From: Cyclobacterium jeungdonense
Lineage (GTDB): Bacteria; Bacteroidota; Bacteroidia; Cytophagales; Cyclobacteriaceae
Reading direction: 5' to 3'
DNA length: 64,000 bases
Assembly: GCF_010994275.1 (NCBI RefSeq)
Contig: NZ_WMCD01000004.1
Coordinates: 248,001-312,000 of the forward strand
The notes under the pieces were generated by a model that did no database searches, was not told the origin of the DNA, and worked only from the letters and a program-made list of their open reading frames with translations. Below, piece by piece: positions 9,392 to 17,974 of the stretch (positions are counted from its first letter, which is position 1; the number at the start of each line of letters is the position of its first letter). The translations under genes and the position numbers were made by a program.

Positions 9392-9423
9392 TTTGGAGAA
9401 AATTATAAAAAGGGGTAAATTTG
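9392..9423 (+). promoter_or_regulatory. Strong Bacteroidota promoter for rpmE2
   Basis: TTTG at 9392-9395, a 20-base spacer, then TAAATTTG at 9416-9423, a complete match to TTTG-N19-21-TAnnTTTG. The leader to the rpmE2 ATG at 9463 would be about 34 bases. A second -7-like box, TATATTTG, lies at 9373-9380. Confidence 0.8.
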
Positions 9424-9462
9424 TGCCTCAATTCGAAGAAGAAGAAAATAACAGGCTATACA

Positions 9463-9708
9463 ATGAAAAAAGAAATTCATCCCAATTACAGAGACGTAGT
9501 ATTTCTTGATACTTCCAGCGATTATAAATTCATCACCAAGTCCACCATTGAGACTGGTGAAACCATCACCTGGGAAGATGGCAAAGATTACCCTTTGGTA
9601 AAAGTAGAAGTAAGTTCTGCATCGCATCCTTTTTACACCGGTAAGAAAATGTTGCTGGATACTGCCGGAAGGGTTGAAAAATTCAACAGAAGGTACAAGA
9701 AAAAATAA
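9463..9708 (+). CDS. rpmE2: Large ribosomal subunit protein bL31, type B
   Basis: An 81-residue ribosomal protein beginning [17 protein letters not shown], the standard L31 N-terminus. It lacks the cysteines that hold zinc in the classical form, so it is the zinc-free type B paralogue. The basic end FNRRYKKK is typical. The ATG at 9463 was chosen over an in-frame TTG at 9421 because it matches the family start and leaves room for the consensus promoter. A strong hairpin terminator follows at 9734-9776. Confidence 0.96.
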   Translation: MKKEIHPNYRDVVFLDTSSDYKFITKSTIETGETITWEDGKDYPLVKVEVSSASHPFYTGKKMLLDTAGRVEKFNRRYKKK

Positions 9709-9733
9709 ATATTTCAGGATATCGCCTGAGAAT

Positions 9734-9776
9734 AAGTCTACCGGAAGCTTTATTCCGGTAGACTTTTTTATTTTTG
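9734..9776 (+). terminator. Rho-independent terminator of rpmE2
   Basis: Perfect 13-base inverted arms (AAGTCTACCGGAA at 9734-9746 and TTCCGGTAGACTT at 9753-9765) with a six-base loop, followed by a T-rich run to 9775. The T run also forms the TATTTTTG box of the next gene. Confidence 0.9.
9769..9776 (+). promoter_or_regulatory. -7 box inside the terminator tail, for the GlmU-like gene
   Basis: TATTTTTG fully matches TAnnTTTG and ends 4 bases before the ATG at 9781. No good -33 element is seen because that region is the terminator stem. If used, the transcript would be leaderless or begin inside the gene, in which case M5 (ATG at 9793) would be the start. Confidence 0.4.
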
Positions 9777-9780
9777 TGAT

Positions 9781-10983
9781 ATGGATCATATCATGTTATT
9801 TGATGACCCCAGAAGTAGGGGAAATCTTTTGCCTTTCACTTTTACCCGACCCGTGGCGGACCTTCGGATTGGAATTTTGAAAATCAGCGAAAAGTGGCAA
9901 CACCATTTGCAGGCAAAACAGGTAGGCCACCTTACCCAGGATTATTTGCAAACCAAATTTCCTGCCTTGACGGTCCCATCCCTTTACCTCAACGGCGCAG
10001 TCTGTCCCGATGAAGATTTGTTGGCAGCCATATTCGAACTAAAAAACAACGAGTCCCTCTGGCACCAGGACACCCTATTGGCCACTTATCTGGAAAAACC
10101 CGAGCAATTTCAACCGGATCACCTGCCTAATAAAAAGAAGGTGGTTTTTGAGAAGGATATTCGGTTGATAAACAGGAATTGGCATATTTTTCAATCGAAT
10201 GGGGGGGAGATTCAGAAAGATTTTGACCTGTTGACAAAAAGAAGGGTTTCCTGGGGTACGGACGACCCCCATACCCACTTGTATAATGAGCCCCATATTT
10301 TCATAGAAAAGGGAGCAAAAATTAGGGCAGCCGTTTTAAATGCCACAAATGGTCCCATCTATATTGGGAAAAATGCTCAAGTAATGGAAGGGTGCCTGAT
10401 CCGGGGACCGTTCGCTTTATGTGAGGGTGCCACTTTGAGTATGGGAGCCAAAATTCGGGAAAACACGACGGTAGGTCCCAAATGTAAAGTTGGTGGAGAA
10501 GTATCCAATGTAGTCTTTATGGGGCATAGCAACAAGGCCCATGATGGCTACATGGGCAATAGTGTGGTGGGAGAATGGTGTAATTTCGGCGCCAATACCG
10601 TAGTTTCTAACCTAAAAAACAATCACATGCCGGTCAAAGTCTGGGATTATACCAAAGGTGGTTTTGCAGACACAGGGCTCCAGTTTTGCGGGTCCATGAT
10701 AGCGGATCATGTCAAATTAGGCATTGGCACGACCTTGAATACCGGAACGATTATAGGCGTGGGAGCCAATTTATTTGGAGAGGGTTTTCCCAGAAAATTT
10801 GTTTCCTCTTTTGCCTGGGGGGGCTCTGCAGGCTTTAGCACGTTTAAACTGATGCGGTTTGAAGAGACTGCACAAAAAGCAATGGCTTTTAAAGGAATGG
10901 AGTTTGATGAGAAAGAGAGATCCATCCTACAGCGGGTATTTGAACTAACCCGACCTTACCGCATCTGGGACAAAGAATTTTAA
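9781..10983 (+). CDS. GlmU-family sugar nucleotidyltransferase/acetyltransferase (Bacteroidota alternative form)
   Basis: A 400-residue protein. The N-terminal half resembles a divergent nucleotidyltransferase (LFDDPRSRGNLLPFTFTRPVADLRIGIL). The C-terminal half, from about residue 180, is a left-handed beta helix of hexapeptide repeats (GPIYIGKNAQVMEGCLIRGPFALCEGATLSMGAKI), as in acetyltransferases. This architecture matches the alternative GlmU-type family in Bacteroidota thought to make UDP-N-acetylglucosamine for peptidoglycan and lipopolysaccharide. The classical pyrophosphorylase motif LAAGxGTRM is absent, so substrate and activity are inferred. The delta' subunit gene follows after 12 bases. 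Confidence 0.85.
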   Translation: MDHIMLFDDPRSRGNLLPFTFTRPVADLRIGILKISEKWQHHLQAKQVGHLTQDYLQTKFPALTVPSLYLNGAVCPDEDLLAAIFELKNNESLWHQDTLLATYLEKPEQFQPDHLPNKKKVVFEKDIRLINRNWHIFQSNGGEIQKDFDLLTKRRVSWGTDDPHTHLYNEPHIFIEKGAKIRAAVLNATNGPIYIGKNAQVMEGCLIRGPFALCEGATLSMGAKIRENTTVGPKCKVGGEVSNVVFMGHSNKAHDGYMGNSVVGEWCNFGANTVVSNLKNNHMPVKVWDYTKGGFADTGLQFCGSMIADHVKLGIGTTLNTGTIIGVGANLFGEGFPRKFVSSFAWGGSAGFSTFKLMRFEETAQKAMAFKGMEFDEKERSILQRVFELTRPYRIWDKEF

Positions 10984-10995
10984 CTCAAAAAAACC

Positions 10996-12138
10996 ATGCT
11001 TTTTTCATCGATTCCGGGACTTGGAGACACCAAGGAAAAACTCATTAATGCTATCAAAAATGATCACCTCGCCCATGCCCTCCTATTTCATGGAAAAGAG
11101 GGCAGCCCCAATCTTTCCCTTGCATTAGCACTTGCGACCTACGTTAACTGCAAAGATCCGGGGGAATCCGATGCCTGCGGAAAGTGTCCTTCTTGTCTGA
11201 AAATGGAGAAATTAATTCATCCGGATGTGAATTTTACGATTCCCCTTCCCGCTCCTTCCAAAAAAAAGGGCAAAGAAAAGGAAGATAGCGAAGAAGGAAA
11301 AACCGACTACCTGACTTCCTGGCGATCCTTTGTTCGCGAAAAAACCTATGGCAATTTCCAGGATTGGAATGCCCATTTAGGAATTAATAAACCCCTGAGT
11401 ATTTCCAAAAGTGCGGCCAAAGAAATTGTAAAAACCCTCTCGTTAAAATCATTTGAAGGGGGCTATAAAATGATGTTGATTTGGGCTCCGGAAACCATGA
11501 ATTTATCTTCCGCAAATGCTTTGCTGAAAATTCTAGAAGAGCCGCCGGCCAAAACCCTGTTTTTAATGGTAAGCCAGCAACATGAAAACCTGCTGACAAC
11601 CATCCTCTCCCGAACCCAAAAAATCCACGTAAGAAACTTCTCGGACGAAGAAATACAGAATTTTCTGGTAAAATCAGGCTTGTCAAACACCGTAGCTGCC
11701 CAGCAAATTGCCCCGCTGGCAGATGGCAATATGCGCGAAGCGGTATTGCTCTCCCAAAATGTGGAAGACAAAAATACGCTGCTATTCAGGGATTGGTTAC
11801 GGGATTGTTATTCGGTGGACATTACTTCGTTACTGCAGTTTTCGGAGCAAGTCAGTGCCTCCGGAAAGGAAGCCCAAAAATCCCTTCTCCTGACAGGCGT
11901 AAATGTAATCAGAGAATCGCTATTAAATCGTGCCCAGCTACCCGACCTAATGCGAACCAATGATACGGACAGGGAGTTTATTGTGAAATTTAGCAGTACG
12001 GTTCTCAATGATGAAAAATTGACTAAAATATACACCCTTTTGAATGACGCACATTATCATTTGGAAAGGAATGCCAATTCAAAAATCCTATTTTTAGACC
12101 TGGCGTTTTCCCTTGCTAAAATAATCAAGTCCGGTTAA
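10996..12138 (+). CDS. holB: DNA polymerase III subunit delta' (clamp-loader)
   Basis: A 380-residue clamp-loader subunit. FSSIPGLGDTKEKLINAIKNDHLAHALLFHG is the usual N-terminus; the P-loop is degenerate (HGKEGSPNLSLA), as expected for delta', which does not hydrolyse ATP. A four-cysteine zinc site spans about residues 50-66, ending CGKCPSC. The sensor region SSANALLKILEEPP is conserved. A lysine/glutamate-rich insertion (about 93-112) and an aromatic segment (TSWRSFVREKTYGNFQDW) follow the zinc module. It probably shares a transcript with the GlmU-like gene. Confidence 0.92.
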   Translation: MLFSSIPGLGDTKEKLINAIKNDHLAHALLFHGKEGSPNLSLALALATYVNCKDPGESDACGKCPSCLKMEKLIHPDVNFTIPLPAPSKKKGKEKEDSEEGKTDYLTSWRSFVREKTYGNFQDWNAHLGINKPLSISKSAAKEIVKTLSLKSFEGGYKMMLIWAPETMNLSSANALLKILEEPPAKTLFLMVSQQHENLLTTILSRTQKIHVRNFSDEEIQNFLVKSGLSNTVAAQQIAPLADGNMREAVLLSQNVEDKNTLLFRDWLRDCYSVDITSLLQFSEQVSASGKEAQKSLLLTGVNVIRESLLNRAQLPDLMRTNDTDREFIVKFSSTVLNDEKLTKIYTLLNDAHYHLERNANSKILFLDLAFSLAKIIKSG

Positions 12139-12182
12139 TATAGAATCCCACCGTAAAAACCGGGAATACCTGGGGAAAGGGT

Positions 12183-12190
12183 TATCTTTG
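12183..12190 (+). promoter_or_regulatory. -7 box abutting the zinc-protease start
   Basis: TATCTTTG, a full match to TAnnTTTG, ends 5 bases before the ATG at 12196. No convincing -33 element is visible. If active, the mRNA would be essentially leaderless. Confidence 0.45.
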
Positions 12191-12195
12191 AACCA

Positions 12196-12645
12196 ATGGA
12201 AAAATCAATAATTGGGAGAAAAGAAACGGTCCGTTTACCAGACTGGGACATAGAAAAAATCACTGCCAAGGTAGATACCGGAGCATACAATTGCACGATT
12301 CATGCGTCAGCAGTGAAGGAAATTCAGAAAGAGGGGCAGAACCTTCTAGAATTTGTTTTACTAGCCCCAGCTGACCCTGCCTACACAGGAAAAAAAATCC
12401 ATGCCTCCAAATACAAAGTCAAAAAAGTGAAAAACTCCTTCGGTCAAATGGAAAAGCGCTATTTGGTCCTGACCACCTTATCCTTAGGAGTCCGAACTTT
12501 TTCTGCGGCTTTTACCTTATCGGAGCGGTCCAAAATGAAACATGCGGTATTACTAGGGAGAAAAATACTAAAAGGCCGGTATTTGGTCGATGTGGAAAAA
12601 ACGTTTTTGGCAGGAGAGCCCATTATAAATGGAAAGCTACCTTGA
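12196..12645 (+). CDS. Retropepsin-like ATP-dependent zinc protease (RimK-associated, PF05618-type)
   Basis: A 149-residue protein that begins IIGRKETVRLPDW and carries VDTGAYNCTIHA (about residues 27-38), an Asp-Thr-Gly-Ala motif like that of retropepsin-type aspartyl proteases, and ends VLLGRKILKGRYLVDVEK. This family is labelled ATP-dependent zinc protease in databases and often sits next to RimK-type ATP-grasp ligases, as here. It may act on the peptide tags or amides made by the partner ligase; that is inference. Its stop codon overlaps the first base of a dispersed repeat. Confidence 0.85.
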   Translation: MEKSIIGRKETVRLPDWDIEKITAKVDTGAYNCTIHASAVKEIQKEGQNLLEFVLLAPADPAYTGKKIHASKYKVKKVKNSFGQMEKRYLVLTTLSLGVRTFSAAFTLSERSKMKHAVLLGRKILKGRYLVDVEKTFLAGEPIINGKLP

Positions 12646-12760
12646 AAGCGAGCATGACGAAAGCGTCACACAGCAGGATAACTATTAATCATGGGAGATT
12701 CTCCCGATTAAAGATCGGGACAGGCTATGTGGCAATAAAAAAGACAATTATAAACACATG
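12645..12760 (+). repeat. Dispersed leader repeat, copy A1 (internal deletion)
   Basis: Shares with copies B and C the head CGAGCATGACGAAA, the middle GGGAGATTCTCCCGATTA and the hairpin around ATCGGGACAGGC, and ends in ATTATAAACACATGAAA. It lacks about 30 bases between two GGGACAGG copies that are present in B and C, which fits deletion by recombination between these short repeats. It begins inside the stop codon of the zinc-protease gene. Confidence 0.8.
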
Positions 12761-12851
12761 AAATCGAGCATGACGAGATCGACACACAGAGGGATGTTTA
12801 TCAAACATACGAGATTCCATCTGACCAATAAAAGAAAATTATAAACAGATG
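12758..12851 (+). repeat. Dispersed leader repeat, copy A2 (supplies the rimK start codon)
   Basis: A second, tandem copy directly behind A1. It keeps the head ATGAAATCGAGCATGACG and CGAGATTC, then jumps to CTGACCAATAAAAG and the tail ATTATAAACAGATGAAA, so both inner hairpins are lost. The ATG of the tail is the start codon of rimK (12849). Confidence 0.8.
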
Positions 12852-13757
12852 AAAATAGCAGTACTATCCCGAAACACCCAGTTGTATTCCACCAAAAGGT
12901 TGGTTCAGGCCATTCGGGAAGCAGGGCATGAAGCCACGGTAATCGATCACTCAGCGTGTGATCTGATCATTGAACAAAATGGCCCTTACATTCTATATAA
13001 AGGAGAAAAAGTCTCTGGAATCGATGCCATCATCCCCCGAATAGGGGCATCTGTCACTTTCTATGGAACAGCTGTCGTTCGCCAATTCGAATTAATGGGT
13101 GTATTCTCGGCCGTAGAATCCCAGGCAATTGTACGGAGCAGGGACAAGTTGAGGTCCTTGCAGATCCTTTCCCGTGAAGGTTTGGGAATGCCCAAAACTG
13201 CCTTTACCAATTTTTCCAAGGGAGGAGAGAAACAACTGGTGGAAATGGTAGGTGGCGCCCCCCTCATCATTAAGTTGCTGGAAGGAACCCAAGGTTTGGG
13301 AGTGGTCCTGGCCGAAACCAAAAAAGCGGGGCAATCAGTTATTGAAGCCTTTCATGGCCTTAGGGCACGAATTATCGTGCAGGAATTTATAAAAGAAGCC
13401 AAAGGAGCGGATATCCGAGCGTTTATTGTAAATAACCGGGTAGTTGGCGCCATGAAACGGCAAGGAGCAGAGGGCGAATTCAGATCCAATTTGCACCGGG
13501 GAGGAAAAGCAGAAGTGATCCGCCTGAGCAAAGAAGAAAAAACTGCTGCGCTTAACGCAGCAAAAGCACTGGGGCTATCCGTGGCCGGTGTGGACATGCT
13601 CCAATCAGACAGAGGCCCGCTAATATTGGAAGTCAACAGCTCTCCGGGCCTGGAAGGTATTGAAAAAGCCACCGGTATCGATATCGCAGGTAAAATCATT
13701 TCCTTCATTGAAACCTCTGTAGAGAAGAACTCCAGTAAACGTAAAACCAATCAATAA
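12849..13757 (+). CDS. rimK: RimK-family alpha-L-glutamate ligase (ATP-grasp)
   Basis: A 302-residue ATP-grasp enzyme that adds glutamate-like residues to a protein or small-molecule carboxylate; E. coli RimK modifies ribosomal protein S6. Motifs: [16 protein letters not shown] (ATP-grasp lysine and glycine loop, about 140-155), [17 protein letters not shown], and the metal-binding [16 protein letters not shown] near residues 258-273. The start codon lies in the tail of repeat copy A2. The stop codon shares a base with the hemC ATG (TAATG). The neighbouring retropepsin-like protease is a common partner. Confidence 0.93.
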   Translation: MKIAVLSRNTQLYSTKRLVQAIREAGHEATVIDHSACDLIIEQNGPYILYKGEKVSGIDAIIPRIGASVTFYGTAVVRQFELMGVFSAVESQAIVRSRDKLRSLQILSREGLGMPKTAFTNFSKGGEKQLVEMVGGAPLIIKLLEGTQGLGVVLAETKKAGQSVIEAFHGLRARIIVQEFIKEAKGADIRAFIVNNRVVGAMKRQGAEGEFRSNLHRGGKAEVIRLSKEEKTAALNAAKALGLSVAGVDMLQSDRGPLILEVNSSPGLEGIEKATGIDIAGKIISFIETSVEKNSSKRKTNQ

Positions 13758-14692
13758 TGAAACCCATTCGAATAGGAACGAGGGGGAGCAAACTGGCCCT
13801 TTATCAAGCTCACCATGTAGCTGATTTACTTCATAAAAGAAATCTTGCGACAGAAATTGTAATCATTGAAACCAAAGGGGACCAAGTCCTGGACGTGGCC
13901 ATTTCCAAAATTGGCAGCAAAGGGGTCTTCACCGAAGAACTGGAAAATCAATTGGCCGAAAGAAAGGTAGACATCGCGGTACACAGTGCCAAAGACCTGC
14001 CTTCGCGACTACCTGAAGGGTTTGAAATCATCGCTTTCACGGAAAGGGAAAAAGCCAATGATGTTATTCTCAGCCATAAAAAGGAGTTGCCTGATCTTGA
14101 CAGCAAAAAACCATTACTTTTGGGCACCTCCTCTACCCGAAGAATCGCAACTCTCCGTTATTATTATCCCCATGTACGCACTACCGATATACGGGGAAAT
14201 TTACAAACCCGGATAGCAAAAATGGAGAATGGTGTCTGCGACGGACTGTTACTGGCATACGCCGGGGTTCACCGCATGGGCTACGATGAACTCATCCGGA
14301 GTGACCTGCCACTGGATCAATTTATTCCCGCAGTAGGGCAGGGATGTATTGGGGTGGAGGCACACCAAAGCCTGGCTCCCAATACCAAAGCAGCCATCTA
14401 TGAAGCGGTGAATCATATAGCGACCGCCTTTTGCTTACAAGCCGAAAGGAGCTTTTTACGTGTATTGGAAGGAGGATGCAGTATCCCCGCCTTTGCCCTG
14501 GCAGTCTGGGAAGGGCCCACCCTGCATATTAAAGGAGGATTATTACAGCTCGAAGGAAAAGAACGGCTTTATGATTCCTTTCAAGGAAGCGAAAAGGAAG
14601 CCGTTTCCCTGGGAATTCAATTGGCAGAAAGCATTTTGGCGAAAGGTGGCGATAAACTGTTAAAAGAAATCAAACAACAGCTCCATGAATAA
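13757..14692 (+). CDS. hemC: Hydroxymethylbilane synthase (porphobilinogen deaminase)
   Basis: Condenses four porphobilinogen units to hydroxymethylbilane in haem synthesis; cytoplasmic. 311 residues, a normal length. IGTRGSKLALYQA at the N-terminus, HSAKDLPSRLPEG and DIRGNLQTRIAK are diagnostic, and the cofactor cysteine lies in LEGGCSIPAFA (about residue 241). The ATG overlaps the rimK stop by one base and the 3' end overlaps the cyclophilin gene by 8 bases, so these genes are translationally linked. No other haem gene lies in the window. Confidence 0.97.
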   Translation: MKPIRIGTRGSKLALYQAHHVADLLHKRNLATEIVIIETKGDQVLDVAISKIGSKGVFTEELENQLAERKVDIAVHSAKDLPSRLPEGFEIIAFTEREKANDVILSHKKELPDLDSKKPLLLGTSSTRRIATLRYYYPHVRTTDIRGNLQTRIAKMENGVCDGLLLAYAGVHRMGYDELIRSDLPLDQFIPAVGQGCIGVEAHQSLAPNTKAAIYEAVNHIATAFCLQAERSFLRVLEGGCSIPAFALAVWEGPTLHIKGGLLQLEGKERLYDSFQGSEKEAVSLGIQLAESILAKGGDKLLKEIKQQLHE

Positions 14693-15524
14693 ATCGCTAC
14701 TCATCCTGGCTTTTTGCTTGTTTCTGGCTAGTTCCTGCGCCAGTGAAAAGGATTATCTGGTGACCATATCCACCGAATACGGTACCATGTACGCTATTCT
14801 ATACGATGAGACGCCTGCTCACAAAGAAAACTTTCTTGACCTTGCCCGTTCGGGAAGGTACGATTCTACCCAGTTTCATCGGGTAATCAGTGATTTTATG
14901 GTGCAGGGCGGAGACGTATTCACCCGTGAGGGGATCCCTCCAGATGACTGGTATACCATACCAGCGGAATTCAACCCTTCACTCATCCATGAAAAAGGTA
15001 GTATTGCCGCTGCCAGGCAGGGAGACCGAATGAATCCGGAAAAAAGATCTAGTGGTTGCCAATTTTATATTGTAGAAGGAAGGGTTTATAACGAAGAAGA
15101 ACTAACCACGGACATTCCCAAACTCCAAAAGGCCTTTACTCAATACTTACAACTTGACAGCAATACAGAATTGAGCGAAACCTACCGTCGATTATACCAA
15201 AATCAGGAAATTGACAGTTTAAATGCACTAATGCTTTCAAAAAAAGTAGTGCTGGAACAATTTTTTAACGTAAATTTGGGATTAAACAAAAGGGAATATC
15301 AGATAAATGCCTATACCACCGTTGGTGGTACGCCTCACTTGGATGACGGCTATACGGTCTTTGGAAAAGTAATCAAGGGGCTTGAGGTAATGGAAAAAAT
15401 TTCCCACCTTGAAACAGGCCCGAATGATGAACCGATTGCTCCAGTTTATATGGATGTAAACGTTGAAATAGTTTCGAAGAAAAAAATCACCAAAGAATAT
15501 GGATATAAATATCCTGAAGAGTAA
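14685..15524 (+). CDS. Cyclophilin-type peptidyl-prolyl isomerase lipoprotein
   Basis: A 279-residue protein with a lipoprotein signal (MNKSLLILAFCLFLASSC, lipid cysteine C18), so it probably works in the periplasm. Cyclophilin motifs: FHRVISDFMVQGGD (64-77), GCQFYIVEGR (124-133) and HLDDGYTVFGKV (218-229). Between the second and third lies a hydrophilic, helical insertion of about 75 residues (135-210) absent from the minimal fold. It likely speeds folding of envelope proteins. It overlaps hemC by 8 bases and the next gene by 26. Confidence 0.92.
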   Translation: MNKSLLILAFCLFLASSCASEKDYLVTISTEYGTMYAILYDETPAHKENFLDLARSGRYDSTQFHRVISDFMVQGGDVFTREGIPPDDWYTIPAEFNPSLIHEKGSIAAARQGDRMNPEKRSSGCQFYIVEGRVYNEEELTTDIPKLQKAFTQYLQLDSNTELSETYRRLYQNQEIDSLNALMLSKKVVLEQFFNVNLGLNKREYQINAYTTVGGTPHLDDGYTVFGKVIKGLEVMEKISHLETGPNDEPIAPVYMDVNVEIVSKKKITKEYGYKYPEE

Positions 15525-16446
15525 AAAACCAAAGGTGCTAATCACCGGAGCAAACGGATTATTGGGGCAGAAAATTGTCAAAAAAATTCTGATCGACGGG
15601 AAGTACGATGCCATTGCCACGGGCCGGGGTCCCTGTCGATTGCCTGGAGAATGGGAGGGATATGACTTTGAACAGATGGACATTACCAATAAAAAAGAGG
15701 TAATGGAGGTTTTTAAAATTTATTCCCCGCAGTTTGTCATTCACGCGGCTTCTATGACAGACGTGGATCGCTGCGAGGTAAATCGTCATAGTTGTTTCGA
15801 ACAAAATGTAACCGGTACCAAACACATTATAAATGGAAGTGAAGCTTGTAAATCTCATTTAATATTCCTCTCTACCGATTTTATTTTTGATGGGAAAAAC
15901 GGACCCTATGATGAAGAGGACCGGCCAAACCCTCTAAACTATTATGGGAAAACCAAACTGGAAACAGAAAAACTGGTCCAAAACTATCCTTATAACTGGA
16001 CTATTGTCCGGACCAACCTGGTCTATGGCACCGCCCACGACATGAGCCGATCCAATATCATTTTATGGGTAAAGAAAGGGCTTGAGCAACACAAGATGTT
16101 AGAATTAGTTGACGATCAGTTTAGAACTCCCACGCTTGCAGAAGATCTTGCGGAAGGGTGCCTGCTAATTGCTGATAAAGGAGCAACAGGTATCTTCAAC
16201 ATATCCGGAGAAGAATTGCTCACGCCCTATGACATGGCACTGATGACTGCAATGTTTTTTGGTTTGGATCGGAAGGGCATAAAAAAAACAGATTCCTCTC
16301 ATTTCGGCCAAGTTGCAGCCAGACCCTTGCGTACCGGTCTGATCATTAACAAAGCAAAAGAAATTCTGGGATTTCAACCCAAAAGTTTTGAAGACGGAAT
16401 TGGTATTCTGGCAAAACAAATTAAATTAGCCGATTACAAATCCTGA
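15499..16446 (+). CDS. RmlD-like NAD(P)-dependent sugar-nucleotide reductase/epimerase
   Basis: A 315-residue extended short-chain dehydrogenase. The nucleotide-binding glycines are in VLITGANGLLGQKIV near the N-terminus, STDFIFDG lies mid-protein, and the catalytic Tyr-x-x-x-Lys is YYGKTKLE (about 152-159). Overall layout resembles dTDP-4-dehydrorhamnose reductase, but no other rhamnose genes are nearby, so the substrate is unknown. The gene overlaps the cyclophilin gene by 26 bases and is followed after 41 bases by a transporter. Confidence 0.88.
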   Translation: MDINILKSKKPKVLITGANGLLGQKIVKKILIDGKYDAIATGRGPCRLPGEWEGYDFEQMDITNKKEVMEVFKIYSPQFVIHAASMTDVDRCEVNRHSCFEQNVTGTKHIINGSEACKSHLIFLSTDFIFDGKNGPYDEEDRPNPLNYYGKTKLETEKLVQNYPYNWTIVRTNLVYGTAHDMSRSNIILWVKKGLEQHKMLELVDDQFRTPTLAEDLAEGCLLIADKGATGIFNISGEELLTPYDMALMTAMFFGLDRKGIKKTDSSHFGQVAARPLRTGLIINKAKEILGFQPKSFEDGIGILAKQIKLADYKS

Positions 16447-16487
16447 TATTCTTTTTTATTTGAACACCTAACAACGCTTCCAATACT

Positions 16488-17879
16488 ATGCAAAATTCTG
16501 GCACAAGGTCCTCCCGAGGACAATGGGGATCTACATTTGGTTTTATAATGGCTGCAGGAGGTTCGGCCGTGGGTCTGGGGAACATTTGGAGATTCCCCTA
16601 CATTACAGGGCAAAACGGAGGAGGGGCATTTGTGTTTGTCTACGTTCTTTGTGTTTTATTGATCGGACTCCCCCTCCTGTTAAATGAAATAGCGCTGGGC
16701 AGAAAGTCAGGGAAAAATCCGGTGGGGGCGATAAAAGAAACAGGAGGTAACCGTTTTTGGCAGTCGGCGGGTGTACTCTGCGTGCTGGTCTGTTTTGCTG
16801 TACTAAGTTACTATTCCGTGATCGCTGGTTGGACCATAGGTTATATTTTTACGGAACTCATCAATATCCCAGTGGATTTCGAAGATTTTGTCCAAACGCC
16901 ACTGTATGTTATTCCCTTATGCATGATTTTTATCTTGTTGACCATTTTTGTGGTATTGGGAGGAATTTCAGGTGGTATTGAAAAAGCAGCCAAATTTTTA
17001 ATGCCCGTTTTGTTTTTAATCATATTATTGATAGCAGCCCGCGCGGTTACCCTTCCGGGAGCAGGAGCTGGGATCGAGTATTACCTATCACCAGATTTTT
17101 CTAAGATCAATGGAAAAGTAATATTGTCCGCTTTAGGCCAGGCTTTTTTCAGTTTATCTGTGGGCTGGGGCCTGATGATCACATTCGGATCCTATTTGCC
17201 CAGGGACAGTAATGTCATTCAATCCTCCGGATGGATTGCCGGAATGGACAGCATGGTTGCACTTATGGGAGGTTTGATGATATTTCCAGCGTTATTTGCG
17301 CTTTTACCGGGGGTCAGCCCCGATGAAGGACCCGCATTGGTTTTTAATGTGCTTCCACGAGTATTTGACCAGATAGAGCCTTTCGGAAATATTATCGGTG
17401 GAATGTTTTTCCTATTATTGCTCGTCGCTGCATTGACCTCCAGCATTTCTATGCTCGAAGTACCCGTGGCCTATTTTATCGATGAAAAGAAGTGGTCACG
17501 AAAAAAAGCTACCTGGACCATTGGTATCGCCGCAATGGTACTAAGTATCCCATCTTCTCTGGCGGCTGTAAAAGGGAATTTTTTCAATAATATGGGCTTT
17601 AATTTTTTCGGAAGACAAATAGCTGGTTTTTTTGACCTGATGGATTTCTTTTTCGGCACCTTGGCTATTGTAGTTATTTGTCTGATGCTTAGCCTGTACA
17701 CAGGATGGATCAAAAATGTAAAGGAATACGCAGCGGAAATAGGGCAGGGATCCACTTTCTTTGAAGGTTTACCCAAAAAAGCCTGGATTTTCTTCATCAG
17801 GTGGATATGTCCAATTGTTATCCTACTGGTCCTTTTAAATATGATTGGCATCTTTGGGACACCAGGTGAAGGTGGATAA
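16488..17879 (+). CDS. Sodium-dependent transporter, neurotransmitter:sodium symporter (SNF) family
   Basis: A 463-residue inner-membrane symporter with about eleven to twelve hydrophobic segments. The family signature GGSAVGLGNIWRFPYITGQNGGG (residues 23-45) carries the unwound TM1 that binds sodium and substrate. Bacterial members such as LeuT, TnaT and MhsT import amino acids with sodium; the substrate here is not evident. A strong terminator follows at 17901-17937. Confidence 0.95.
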   Translation: MQNSGTRSSRGQWGSTFGFIMAAGGSAVGLGNIWRFPYITGQNGGGAFVFVYVLCVLLIGLPLLLNEIALGRKSGKNPVGAIKETGGNRFWQSAGVLCVLVCFAVLSYYSVIAGWTIGYIFTELINIPVDFEDFVQTPLYVIPLCMIFILLTIFVVLGGISGGIEKAAKFLMPVLFLIILLIAARAVTLPGAGAGIEYYLSPDFSKINGKVILSALGQAFFSLSVGWGLMITFGSYLPRDSNVIQSSGWIAGMDSMVALMGGLMIFPALFALLPGVSPDEGPALVFNVLPRVFDQIEPFGNIIGGMFFLLLLVAALTSSISMLEVPVAYFIDEKKWSRKKATWTIGIAAMVLSIPSSLAAVKGNFFNNMGFNFFGRQIAGFFDLMDFFFGTLAIVVICLMLSLYTGWIKNVKEYAAEIGQGSTFFEGLPKKAWIFFIRWICPIVILLVLLNMIGIFGTPGEGG

Positions 17880-17900
17880 ACCAGAACTATCATTATAAAA

Positions 17901-17937
17901 AAAATGGTAGCCACTAACCAGGCTACCATTTTTTTAT
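17901..17937 (+). terminator. Terminator between convergent transporter and bactofilin genes
   Basis: Perfect 12-base arms AAAATGGTAGCC (17901-17912) and GGCTACCATTTT (17921-17932) with an 8-base loop and a T run on the plus strand and an A run (T on minus) on the other side, so it can stop transcription from both directions. Confidence 0.88.
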
Positions 17938-17974
17938 TCCTTTGATATTAAAAGGTATATACGATTCAGAAATC

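Noticed and set aside
12645..12851. CRISPR or tRNA interpretation of the repeated intergenic sequence
   Set aside because: Only two adjacent, unequal copies with no spacers, no cas genes and no cloverleaf; the other copies are far away. A dispersed leader repeat explains it better.
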